Source: CAVWCQ01 sp963753545 (GTDB lineage: Bacteria; Chloroflexota; Anaerolineae; Aggregatilineales; Aggregatilineaceae). From it: a DNA stretch of 64,000 nucleotides. A program made the translations under genes and the position numbers. Under the pieces are notes generated by a model. It saw nothing but the letters and a program-made list of their open reading frames with translations, was not told the DNA's origin and did not search any database. The stretch covers positions 310,001 through 374,000 of the forward strand of contig CAVWCQ010000011.1 of assembly GCA_963753545.1 (NCBI GenBank), written 5' to 3'. Numbering within the stretch: the first letter of the stretch is position 1; each line of letters begins with the position of its first letter. Positions 17,857-25,936 of the stretch are shown piece after piece.

Positions 17857-18606
17857 ATGAGAGAAACACAAGCCATTATCGAACGTGTTCGCCGCGTCTC
17901 CACCGATCTCCAGCAGCTTGAGTTGGGGGTCGATTCGTCCCTGGTCCAGCTTCAGCCGGGCCAATCGCTGTTTGCCTGCTCGCCGGAAGATGACGGCTGG
18001 CATCCTTATCTGCGCAAGCAGATGATCCCGGTTGGCATCCAGGGGCAGCGCCTAACCGTCGAAATAACGGTAGAGCATGTCTATGCACCGGGCACAGTGC
18101 TCAGCGTGTTAGCGCCTGTCGGCAAGCCGATTCCTCAGCGCCCGGGCGCAAAACAAATTCTGCTCATCGCCCAGGACACAACCCCTACCCCGCTGGTCTG
18201 GCCCGCGCGCCAGTATATCAGCAGCGGGGCCGCCGTGACCCTCGTAATCAGTGGGCAGGCTGCGTTGTACCCGCTCGAGTTGTTCCCGCCGGAGATCGAG
18301 ATTCTGCGCGGTGACGCCGACTGGACCTGGAACGATCAGGTGCAGACCCTCGGCTGGGCAGACCAGATTATCGCCCTGGCCCCGTCATACCTGCACGACG
18401 AGACGTATGGGCATCTCTACAACCGCGTCAGCCAGCTTCGCCAGCAGTCTATTCCCGATGGTTTCCTGTGCGGGCTGTATTATGCGCGGCTGGCCTGTGG
18501 AACGGGTGCTTGCCAGGCGTGCCAGATTCCCGGCCACAAACACAACGGCCTGTCCTGCACGGATGGTCCAGCGATTGATCTGAAGGAAGTCTCATTTAAG
18601 TCATGA
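17857..18606 (+). CDS. PyrK-like iron-sulfur electron-transfer protein
   Basis: The 249-residue protein ends with a [2Fe-2S] motif typical of the dihydroorotate dehydrogenase electron-transfer subunit: LACGTGACQACQIP... LSCTDGPAI (CxxxxCxxC plus a distal Cys). The N-terminal half has the beta-barrel pattern of FAD-binding ferredoxin-reductase domains, although a clear RxYS FAD motif is not obvious. In PyrK the protein passes electrons from PyrD to NAD+. No pyrD is present here, so a different partner is possible. I took the ATG at 17857; an in-frame ATG at 17794 overlaps the methyltransferase end. The stop overlaps the PIG-L gene (ATGA). Confidence 0.75.
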   Translation: MRETQAIIERVRRVSTDLQQLELGVDSSLVQLQPGQSLFACSPEDDGWHPYLRKQMIPVGIQGQRLTVEITVEHVYAPGTVLSVLAPVGKPIPQRPGAKQILLIAQDTTPTPLVWPARQYISSGAAVTLVISGQAALYPLELFPPEIEILRGDADWTWNDQVQTLGWADQIIALAPSYLHDETYGHLYNRVSQLRQQSIPDGFLCGLYYARLACGTGACQACQIPGHKHNGLSCTDGPAIDLKEVSFKS

Positions 18607-19361
18607 GTGAAATATCAGGTGTGATCTTCTTCGGCGCGCATCCTGACGATGAAACAGTCATGGCGGGGGGCACGCTGGCGATGCTGCACGAACGCGGCAT
18701 CCCAACACACATTGTCTGCGCGACAGATGGGCGCGGCGGCGAAGCAGGGGGTGTGACCGGAATCGATTCCACGGATGATCTGGCCCGTGTTCGGGTGGAA
18801 GAACTGCGCTGCGCGGCCCTCGCCCTCGGCGTCAGCAACCTGACGACTCTCAGGTATGAAGATCCTGTGGTGGGGCCGGGCGAAGAACTGTACGGCTTTG
18901 CAGCAGACGAGGAAACGCTCGCCCAGCAGATTGCCGGGTTGATCCGCGAATTTGGCGCAAACGTGGTGCTCAGTCATGGCAGCAGCGGCGAATATGGCCA
19001 TCCCGCTCATATCCAGGTGCACCGGGCCGTATTGCGCGCCGTTCGGGAACAAACGCCCGATGTGCTGTTTTACACGGTGGCTGCCTTCGTGCCGGGTCAG
19101 GAAGATCGCCTGTTGAACAAAAGCGATCCGGCCCACCTTGTGCTGGACATTAATCCCTGGCTTCAGGCCAAGCTCAACGCCATGATCTGCCACGCCACCC
19201 AGCACGAGCTTTTTAAGCGGCGGCGCAATCTCACCGATGTGCGGGACGCGGTGCGCGCCACCGAATCCTTTCACCGCCAATGGCCCCAGACTCCGCCGGA
19301 TGCCAACGATCCATTCTTCGCCATCCTGCTGGCGGCTGGCGCATCAATTCCCGCGTTGTAA
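18603..19361 (+). CDS. PIG-L/LmbE family deacetylase
   Basis: The 252-residue protein has the zinc-binding signature GAHPDDETVMAGGTLAML at its N-terminus (His, Asp, Asp) and a second zinc His in EYGHPAHIQVH. Members remove N-acetyl groups from sugars such as GlcNAc-inositol (mycothiol pathway), GlcNAc-malate (bacillithiol) or antibiotic intermediates; the substrate here is not evident. Translation is probably coupled to the PyrK-like gene through the four-base ATGA overlap. Confidence 0.9.
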   Translation: MSEISGVIFFGAHPDDETVMAGGTLAMLHERGIPTHIVCATDGRGGEAGGVTGIDSTDDLARVRVEELRCAALALGVSNLTTLRYEDPVVGPGEELYGFAADEETLAQQIAGLIREFGANVVLSHGSSGEYGHPAHIQVHRAVLRAVREQTPDVLFYTVAAFVPGQEDRLLNKSDPAHLVLDINPWLQAKLNAMICHATQHELFKRRRNLTDVRDAVRATESFHRQWPQTPPDANDPFFAILLAAGASIPAL

Positions 19362-19381
19362 GGGCGTATGGCAATACGCCC
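19362..19381. repeat. Palindromic intergenic element (GTAGGGGCG family variant)
   Basis: GGGCGTAT and ATACGCCC form an 8-bp perfect stem with a four-base loop directly after the stop of the PIG-L gene, preceded by TTGTAA and followed by CAATA. It lies between convergent genes and could serve as their terminator. Confidence 0.55.
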
Positions 19382-19398
19382 AATATGGACTGCCCTGC

Positions 19399-20484
19399 CT
19401 ACTGCTCCGGCGGCAAAAACACGACCGAATCGAGGATCGCTTGTAGATTGGGATTCTGTTCGGGCAGCGTATCCAGCGGCTCAACGGCGGTGAAAAACGC
19501 GTAACTACCCCCGTACATGCGCAGCGCGGCAAACCACCCGGCGGTATCCGTCTCGCCTTCGCACGAAACAGCCGTATAGTATGTTCCAACCGCCTTCTGT
19601 CCGCCCACATAAAAAGTCTGCTGTTGCTGGTTGATGCCCAGGTTGCACGATTTGCTGACCAGTGAGCCGCGCAAAATTTGCAGGCCATCAGCCCACAGGT
19701 TGAATTCCCCGGTTGGGCTGGTCACATTAGGAAATCCCCAAAACAGATAAATATAGCCGTTCACACTGGCTCCATCGACGTTGGGGAGCGGCCCATTATA
19801 GATCGTCAATGGCACATCGCGTATGGCGTTCACGGTGCGGAAGGGCACGATCAAATCAATCTCTTGCCAGCCCTTAGGCAGTGAAATCGTCAGCGGCGGC
19901 GGCGACCCGGCCCGGATCGCGGCACTGGTGGCGGCAGCGTTGGCGTCGGCGGTTCCGGCCTGGATCGGTACGTTGGGATCGACAACTTCGCCGGGGTTGG
20001 TCGCAGTCAGTGTGGGCAGCGGCGTTCGTGTCGGTATGGCAGTGCCTGTCTGTGACTGGGAGGAGGAAGGTTCCAGCGGCATGGGCGAACTGATGACGGT
20101 GGGCGTATTCATCATGACTTCAGGCGCAGTGGCAGAAGCCGCAGCTACAGGGGTTCCAGCATCCACTACAGCAACACTGTCCAGGCTGCCGCTGAGATCA
20201 ACCTGGGCGCGCAGAATCCAGCCAATGGTTTGATCGACGGTGACCAGCAGATAGGAACCATCGGCGGATTGCCCGGCTATGGGGATTTGTTCGCGCTGGT
20301 AAAGATAGGTGATGGGGGTTGTATCCCGATCCGGCACAGGAAAAACAGCGGCGCGTTCAACCGCAATAATCGCTTCAACGACGCCTGTTTGTGGAGTTGA
20401 TTTTTCTTTGTTTTTATCTTTGCCACAGGCCGCCAGAATCAGCAGCAGCGCTAAACCCAGCCAAAAACGCCGCGATACATGCAT
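19399..20484 (-). CDS. Lipoprotein with SH3-like domain and C-terminal beta domain
   Basis: The ATG at 20484 gives a lipoprotein signal (MHVSRRFWLGLALLLILAAC) with the modified Cys at residue 20, so the 361-residue product is membrane-anchored outside the cytoplasm. A short SH3b-like segment follows (ERAAVFPVPDRDTTPITYLYQREQIPIAGQ... GWILRAQVDL), then a low-complexity Ala/Thr/Pro/Ser linker of about 90 residues, then a globular C-terminal domain beginning LPKGWQEIDLIVPF and ending LDSVVFLPPEQ. The C-terminal part resembles PsbP/lipoprotein-type domains seen in many envelope proteins, but I cannot name its ligand. In-frame sequence upstream of 20484 lacks a signal and is unlikely to be translated. 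Confidence 0.78.
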   Translation of the reverse strand: MHVSRRFWLGLALLLILAACGKDKNKEKSTPQTGVVEAIIAVERAAVFPVPDRDTTPITYLYQREQIPIAGQSADGSYLLVTVDQTIGWILRAQVDLSGSLDSVAVVDAGTPVAAASATAPEVMMNTPTVISSPMPLEPSSSQSQTGTAIPTRTPLPTLTATNPGEVVDPNVPIQAGTADANAAATSAAIRAGSPPPLTISLPKGWQEIDLIVPFRTVNAIRDVPLTIYNGPLPNVDGASVNGYIYLFWGFPNVTSPTGEFNLWADGLQILRGSLVSKSCNLGINQQQQTFYVGGQKAVGTYYTAVSCEGETDTAGWFAALRMYGGSYAFFTAVEPLDTLPEQNPNLQAILDSVVFLPPEQ

Positions 20485-20562
20485 AGCTATGCCCCGTATT
20501 TTGAATGAGATGATACGCAGGGGATTGTAGCGCGGCTGGCTCAGGAGAACCAACAGGCAGGA

Positions 20563-20955
20563 TCAGGCTAGCTTCTCGTTAGCTGCGAGCGGTGGCACAA
20601 GTGCAGCCAGCGCTTGCATCAGATCGTCGGGTTTGATCGGCTTCACCAGAAACAGGTCGGCCTGGAAATGCTGAGCCGATTCCCGGTAGCGCGGGTAGGC
20701 GCTCAGCATAATGATTTTCATCGGATCGAGGGAGGGTGTTTGCCGCACACGCTGAATAAGCGCATCGCCATTCAGCAGAGGCATCAACATGTCCATCACC
20801 ATCACATCGGGAATTATTTTCTGGGTGGTCAAAAACTGCAATGCTTCTGCCCCGTTCCCAGCCTCATAAATCGTATATCCTACCCGTTCGAGCAGGGCAC
20901 GATAAATTTTGCGGAGTTCTTTGTCATCGTCAACAACCAAGACAGAGTATCCCAT
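20563..20955 (-). CDS. Stand-alone response regulator receiver domain
   Basis: At 130 residues this is a receiver domain only. The acidic pocket (VVDDDKE), the phospho-acceptor Asp in VMVMDMLMPLLNG, the Thr/Ser switch position in IIMLSAYP and the conserved Lys in FLVKPIKPDDL are all intact, so phosphotransfer should work. There is no output domain, as in CheY or Spo0F, and no histidine kinase is nearby. It lies between the lipoprotein gene and the clpC terminator, with its own upstream region. Confidence 0.9.
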   Translation of the reverse strand: MGYSVLVVDDDKELRKIYRALLERVGYTIYEAGNGAEALQFLTTQKIIPDVMVMDMLMPLLNGDALIQRVRQTPSLDPMKIIMLSAYPRYRESAQHFQADLFLVKPIKPDDLMQALAALVPPLAANEKLA

Positions 20956-21101
20956 GCTGCTTTTTCGCCTTCCCTCCCCATTGGTATCTAATCCCCCACC
21001 CCTACTATTTAGTATGCCTTAACAAACTAAAAACATAATAGAGAGTAGGTAAGGATTTGGTTAGAATACGAAATTTTGACGGTGTTTTGTAGGAATCGGG
21101 T

Positions 21102-21137
21102 AAAAAAACGGGGGCAGTCCTGTTTGAACTGCCCCCG
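21102..21137 (-). terminator. Rho-independent terminator of clpC
   Basis: On the minus strand a 10-bp perfect stem CGGGGGCAGT / ACTGCCCCCG with a nine-base loop is followed directly by seven T (seen as aaaaaaa at 21102-21108). It lies eight bases after the clpC stop. Confidence 0.92.
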
Positions 21138-21144
21138 AACATCG

Positions 21145-23650
21145 TCAGGCGGGTTCGCCCTCTTCACCATACGGCTCTGGCTCTACTTCCGAAAAGACAA
21201 GTTCATCCTTTTCGGCGCTATAGTCCACCAGAACCGTGCTGCCAAGCTTGATGTCGCCAGCCAGGATCACATCCGAGAGCCGGTCTTCCACCAGATTGGT
21301 GATCAGGCGGCGCAGCGGGCGTGCCCCAAAGTCGGGATCATAGCCCTTCTCCGCCAGATGCGCGCGAGCGGTTTCGGAAGCGGACAGGCTGATGGCCCGA
21401 TCCGACAGCCGGTCGTTGACCTTCTTGATTTCCAGATCCACGATCTTCTTGATCTCGTCCCGGGTCAGCGACCGGAAGACGATGGTCGCATCCACGCGGT
21501 TCAGGAACTCTGGACGGAAGGCACGGCGCAGGCTCTCCATAACGGCCTTACGCATGTCGTTGTATTCGCTCTCCTGCTCCTGGCTGTCTTCCAGGGTTGG
21601 CAAGCCAAAGCCGAGAGTTGTTCCACGTTTGATCTGTTCCGCGCCGATATTGCTGGTCATGATGATGATCGCATTGCGGAAGTCTACACGGCGTCCGCGC
21701 GCATCGGAGAGGTGTCCCTCTTCCATGATCTGGAGCAGCATATTGAACGCTTCAGGATGCGCTTTTTCGATCTCGTCAAAGACCACGATGCTGTATGGGC
21801 GGCGGCGGATTGCTTCGGTTAACTGGCCTGCGTCTTCATAGCCGACATAGCCTGGAGGCGCGCCCGTCAGACGGGCAACCGTATGCCGTTCCATAAACTC
21901 GCTCATGTCAAGCTGGATCAGAGCATCTTCACTGCCGAAGATAAACTCTGCCAGGGCTTTGGTCAGTTCGGTTTTACCAACACCCGTCGGCCCCAGGAAG
22001 ATAAACGATCCGATGGGGCGGCGTGGGTCTTTAAGACCAGCGCGGGCACGCCGTACAGCCTTGCTGATCGCTTCAATCGCCTCGTCCTGGCCGATGATGC
22101 GCTTGTGCAGTTCTTCTTCCATGTGCAGCAGGCGCTCGGATTCTTCCTGAGCGATGGTCGTAACCGGGATACCCGTCCACATGCCGACCACTTCCGCGAT
22201 ATCTTCCGCCATCAGGCGAGCGCGGTTCGTTTCGGGGTTCCAGTGGGCGCGATAGGTGTCCAGTTCGGCTTCCAGTTCGCCAAGACGCTGCTGTAGGCTG
22301 TCCCGCTCCACGTCAGACATATCCGGCCCCAGCAGTTCCAGGTCTTCACGGACAGTCGCCATGTCGTTCTCGATCCGCTTGACGCGGGACGATTCGGGCG
22401 ACTTGTACATGCGCACCCGGCTCGAACCTTCGTCAATCAGGTCAATAGCCTTGTCGGGCAGGAAGCGATCCGGCACATAGCGGGCCGAGAGTGTTGCTGC
22501 CGACTTCAATCGCTTCGTTGGTAATCTCCAGGTTGTGGTGTTCCTCGTATGGTTCACGAATGCCATACAGGATGTCGATGGTTTCCTCGATGGAAGGCTC
22601 ATCGACCATGACCTTCTGGAAGCGCCGTTCGAGCGCCGCATCATTTTCGATATGGCGGCGGTATTCATCGAGCGTTGTTGCACCGATGCATTGCAGTTCG
22701 CCGCGAGCCAGGGCCGGTTTGAGAATATTCGCCGCATCGACACTGCTGCCTGCGGATCCCGCACCGACCAGCATATGAACTTCATCAATGAACAGAATGC
22801 TGTCCGACGATTTCAATTCTTCAATGACGCGCTTGAGCCGTTCTTCAAACTGGCCGCGATACATGGTCCCTGCCACCAGCGACCCGACATCCAGTTGCAG
22901 GACGCGCTTGCCGATCAACGGGGCGGGGACTTCACGCGTGATGATGCGCTGGGCCAGCCCTTCGACAATAGCGGTCTTACCAACGCCGGGTTCCCCGATC
23001 AGAGCCGGGTTGTTCTTGTGGCGGCGGCTGAGAATTTGAATCACGCGCTCAATCTCGGTCTGGCGGCCAATAACAGGATCAAGCTTGCCCTCTTCGGCAA
23101 GGGCGGTCAGGTCGGTTGCCAGTTGGTCAACCAGGGGCGTTTTCGCGCTGGGGCGAGATGGACGCTCCTGGGGTGCTTCTAATGAGCGCCGGGGCGACTG
23201 CAAAGGATTTTCTTGCAGCACTCGGCGGGTCTGGCGACGAATTTCGTCTGGGCTGATATGCAGTTCTTTGAGGACATCAATCGCTACCCCCTCTGGGTGG
23301 CGGACGAGACCGAGCAGCAAGTGCTCCGTTCCGATATAGTGATGGCCCATCCGCCGCGCTTCATCCACGGCCAGTTCAAGAACACGCTTGGTAGCTGGAG
23401 ACAAATCCATGCGCGTGACCCCGGCCCGTTTGTTGGCGCTGGTCATTTTTTCGACCAACTGCTCAACTTGATTCTGCCGCAGTCCCAATTCGCGCAAGAC
23501 GCGACCGGCCACACCACCCTCTTCACGCAGCAAGCCCAACAGCAGGTGTTCAGTGCCGATATGGCTGTGCTGCATCCGCTCAGCTTCTTCCTGAGCCAGG
23601 CTCAGAACTCTTCGGGCGCGCTGAGTGAAGCGCTCCATTTTATTCGACAT
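21145..23650 (-). CDS. clpC: ClpC-type AAA+ unfoldase, one frameshift
   Basis: The product is about 835 residues. It has two Clp-N repeats (ARRVLSLAQEEAERMQHSHIGTEHLLLGLL and a second similar unit), AAA-1 with GEPGVGKTAIVEGLA and LFIDEVHMLVGAG, a middle-domain coiled coil between the AAA modules (ENDMATVREDLELLG... QQRLGELEAEL), and AAA-2 with GPTGVGKTELTKALAE and VVFDEIEKAHPE. ClpC feeds substrates to ClpP. The frame breaks near 22500-22512: EITNEAIE ends one frame and KSAATLSARYVPDRFLPDKAIDLIDE continues in another; the span exceeds a multiple of three by one base, so an indel is likely. An ATG at 23650 with GAGGAG upstream is the start. No clpP is seen nearby. Confidence 0.9.
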
Positions 23651-24019
23651 AGACTTCTCCTCATCCCGATCCTGATGCCCAGTCTAATTCTGTGATGCAA
23701 GAACGGGTAATTGTTACGGTAACAGTGGAGTGCCCTCTGGAACTATCATGCTTCTGATATCTATACGGGATTTTAAGGATTACTTTAACTGATTTACCAA
23801 TTATTTCCATCAAAATATCGTAAAAATGCACGACAAAAGGGCTAATGGAGCGATTTCTTATGGAACCTTAATATTCTGCTTCTATTGTATTATATCATTC
23901 CACGCTGATGAAGCCGTTTACAGTTCCAAACAGGTGGCTGCTCGTAGGGGAGTGGAAGGATTATTTCCCATTCACATCGAACATGAGCGAAAAAGTCTCA
24001 TATATGTATGGAGTATGCC
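23651..24019. other. Non-coding region upstream of clpC
   Basis: This AT-rich stretch between the clpC start and the terminator of the S1 gene holds no convincing gene. It contains the GAGGAG ribosome site of clpC next to 23650 and should contain its promoter. I looked for a CIRCE element (TTAGCACTC-N9-GAGTGCTAA) and for CtsR-type heptad repeats and did not find either. Confidence 0.6.
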
Positions 24020-24055
24020 AAAAAAGGCCCCATCCTGCAAAGAATAGGACCTTTT
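24020..24055 (-). terminator. Rho-independent terminator of the S1-domain gene
   Basis: On the minus strand AAAAGGTCC pairs with GGGCCTTTT (one G-T wobble) around a 16-base loop and runs into TTTTTT. It lies about 45 bases after the stop at 24100. Confidence 0.75.
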
Positions 24056-24099
24056 CTATTATCGGGGGTTATACGCCGCGTCCACCTGAAAAACGTGGA

Positions 24100-25563
24100 T
24101 TATTCGCTAATGTCTGGTACATCGGGCGTCTGATCGCTGGGCGAATTTTTTGCTTCGTCCTCAAACTCGTTGGCAAGCGCCTGCCAGTCCTGGTCCATAA
24201 ATTTAGCCGAGTCCACCTGACGGAGACTCAGGCCGAGGCGGCGCTGATCGCTGTCAATCTTGACGATTCGCAGGGTCAGCACATCGCCCACCAGGACGAC
24301 TTCGCGCGGGTGATTCACCCGGTAATCGGCCAACTCGGAAATGTGGATCAGGCCTTCGATCTCCGGAGCATCCACCAGACGGGCAAACGCGCCAAACTTG
24401 GTCAGTTTGGTGACGGTTGCCTGAACCAACTGGCCCACGTTGTACTGGCGAACAATCTGATTCCAGGGATCATCTTCCTGGCGCTTCATGCTCAGTCCAA
24501 TGCGCTTGCGTTCGCGATCAATACTGATCACCTGGACTTCGACCATCTGGCCGACTTCGAGCACTTCGCGCGGATGCGTGATGTGCTTCCAGGACATCTC
24601 AGTGAGATGTACCAGGCCATCAGCCCCGCCCAGGTCCACAAACGCGCCAAAATCAGCGACGCTGATCACGCGGCCCTTGCGGGTTTCGCCCACCTGCAGG
24701 TCGTCCAGCAGACGAGATTTTTGCTGTTCACGCGCTTCACGCGCGGCGGCCCGTTCCGAGAGGATCAGGCGGTTGCGCGCCCGGTCAATCTCGACTACCT
24801 TGACCGCGATATCCTCACTGACCATCTTGCCCCACCGTTCTTCGGGGCTTTGTCCGCTGGCCCGGCGCTGCCGATCCCGGCTGATCTGGCTGGCGGGCAC
24901 GAAGCCGCGCACTTTGCCAAACCGGACGATCAGGCCGCCCTTGTTGTACCCGGCCACTTTGCTGAAATAAACTTCCTGGCTCTTAAAATAGTCTTCGGCC
25001 ATCTGCCAGTTATTTTCTTCTTCAGCACGCGCCAGTGACAACACGGGCCGTCCATCCGCGCCCTGCGCCTTGAGGACGTAAGCCGTTACCGTGTTGCCGA
25101 TCTTGAGCTGTTCGAGAGCGGTGCGATCCATCCGTTCGAGTTCACGGCTGGCAACGACGCCGGTCACGCCTTCGCCCAGGTCGATCAACACTTCGGTTGG
25201 GCTGGTTTCGAGGACTGTGCCTTCAACAATCGAGCGAGGACGGATGCGCTGGGTTTCATCCACCACTTCCGCCGGGCCGTCGTCTTCGGGCAGCTCGTCT
25301 ACTGCCGCCACCGCATCGTCGTACTCGGACGCGCTGGCTGTTTCCAATTCAGCTTGTGGTTCCGCCGGCAGGTCCGAGGCTGCTGGAACTTCGGGCAGAT
25401 CGTCTACTGCGGCCACCGCATCGTCATACTCGGACGCGCTGGCTGTTTCCAATTCAGATTGTGGTTCCGCCGACAGGTCCGGGATTGCTGGAACTTCGGC
25501 CATAGTGTGCTCGGTTTCGGCCATTTCATTCTCCTCGCCGAGATCAGGGTTGTTGGACTGCAT
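24100..25563 (-). CDS. S1 RNA-binding domain protein (ribosomal protein S1-like), four S1 repeats
   Basis: The 487-residue protein has four consecutive S1 OB-folds: GTVLETSPTEVLIDLGEGVTG, YFSKVAGYNKGGLIVRFGKVRGFVPASQ, GRVISVADFGAFVDLGGADGLVHLTE and ATVTKLTKFGAFARLVDAPEIEGLIHISEL, each ending in an (I)GLS(L/M)-type strand. S1 proteins bind mRNA on the 30S subunit and promote initiation. The first 100 residues are acidic and contain a 35-residue tandem duplication (ELETASASEYDDAVAAVD twice). The ATG at 25563 is favoured because a strong promoter ends 35 bases upstream and GGAG is nearby; an ATG at 25524 with GAGGAG is an alternative start. Confidence 0.88.
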   Translation of the reverse strand: MQSNNPDLGEENEMAETEHTMAEVPAIPDLSAEPQSELETASASEYDDAVAAVDDLPEVPAASDLPAEPQAELETASASEYDDAVAAVDELPEDDGPAEVVDETQRIRPRSIVEGTVLETSPTEVLIDLGEGVTGVVASRELERMDRTALEQLKIGNTVTAYVLKAQGADGRPVLSLARAEEENNWQMAEDYFKSQEVYFSKVAGYNKGGLIVRFGKVRGFVPASQISRDRQRRASGQSPEERWGKMVSEDIAVKVVEIDRARNRLILSERAAAREAREQQKSRLLDDLQVGETRKGRVISVADFGAFVDLGGADGLVHLTEMSWKHITHPREVLEVGQMVEVQVISIDRERKRIGLSMKRQEDDPWNQIVRQYNVGQLVQATVTKLTKFGAFARLVDAPEIEGLIHISELADYRVNHPREVVLVGDVLTLRIVKIDSDQRRLGLSLRQVDSAKFMDQDWQALANEFEDEAKNSPSDQTPDVPDISE

Positions 25564-25597
25564 GGGAAGCTTCTCCACTACTATAGAGTGCAGGGGC

Positions 25598-25626
25598 ATT
25601 ATACACGTTGGCGCTTCAATAATCAA
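25598..25626 (-). promoter_or_regulatory. Sigma70-type promoter of the S1-domain gene
   Basis: On the minus strand TTGATT (25621-25626) and a perfect TATAAT (25598-25603) are separated by exactly 17 bases. The transcript would begin near 25591, about 28 bases before the ATG at 25563, which rules out the longer upstream reading frame as coding. Confidence 0.85.
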
Positions 25627-25936
25627 CCGTTTTGCCCTTTGTTTCAGAAAGTTCGTAGGATATGGTGATTAGTGCTAAATCAATGCGGTCCAATAGGTGG
25701 AAATAACCAAAACTTTTGGGTACTCAACAGCCGCCCCAACCCTCCGTTTACTCACCGTTTATCTGAACTCGCCATGCCATATCTCTCAGTACTGCGATAT
25801 AATTGGCCCTTGTAGGACCTATAAATAAACATCTCTATCGCGTATAGATTAGTAGACACAAAAAACTTGAAACCAGGATTGGTTTTGGGTTATGAGGGGG
25901 AATTCCCCCGAAAGTATAAAAAAGTCGAGGCCCACA
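25627..25936. other. Intergenic region between the S1 gene and the chelatase gene
   Basis: No gene is recognised in this stretch. A TATAAT at 25798-25803 on the plus strand could be the -10 of the chelatase gene, but I see no good -35 at the right distance. The region is more AT-rich than its surroundings. Depending on start choice, the last 45 bases may be coding. Confidence 0.4.

Noticed and set aside
23651..24019. Possible CIRCE or CtsR heat-shock operator before clpC
   Set aside because: Only a GGCACTC-like half sequence is present; no inverted partner at the right spacing and no heptad direct repeats.
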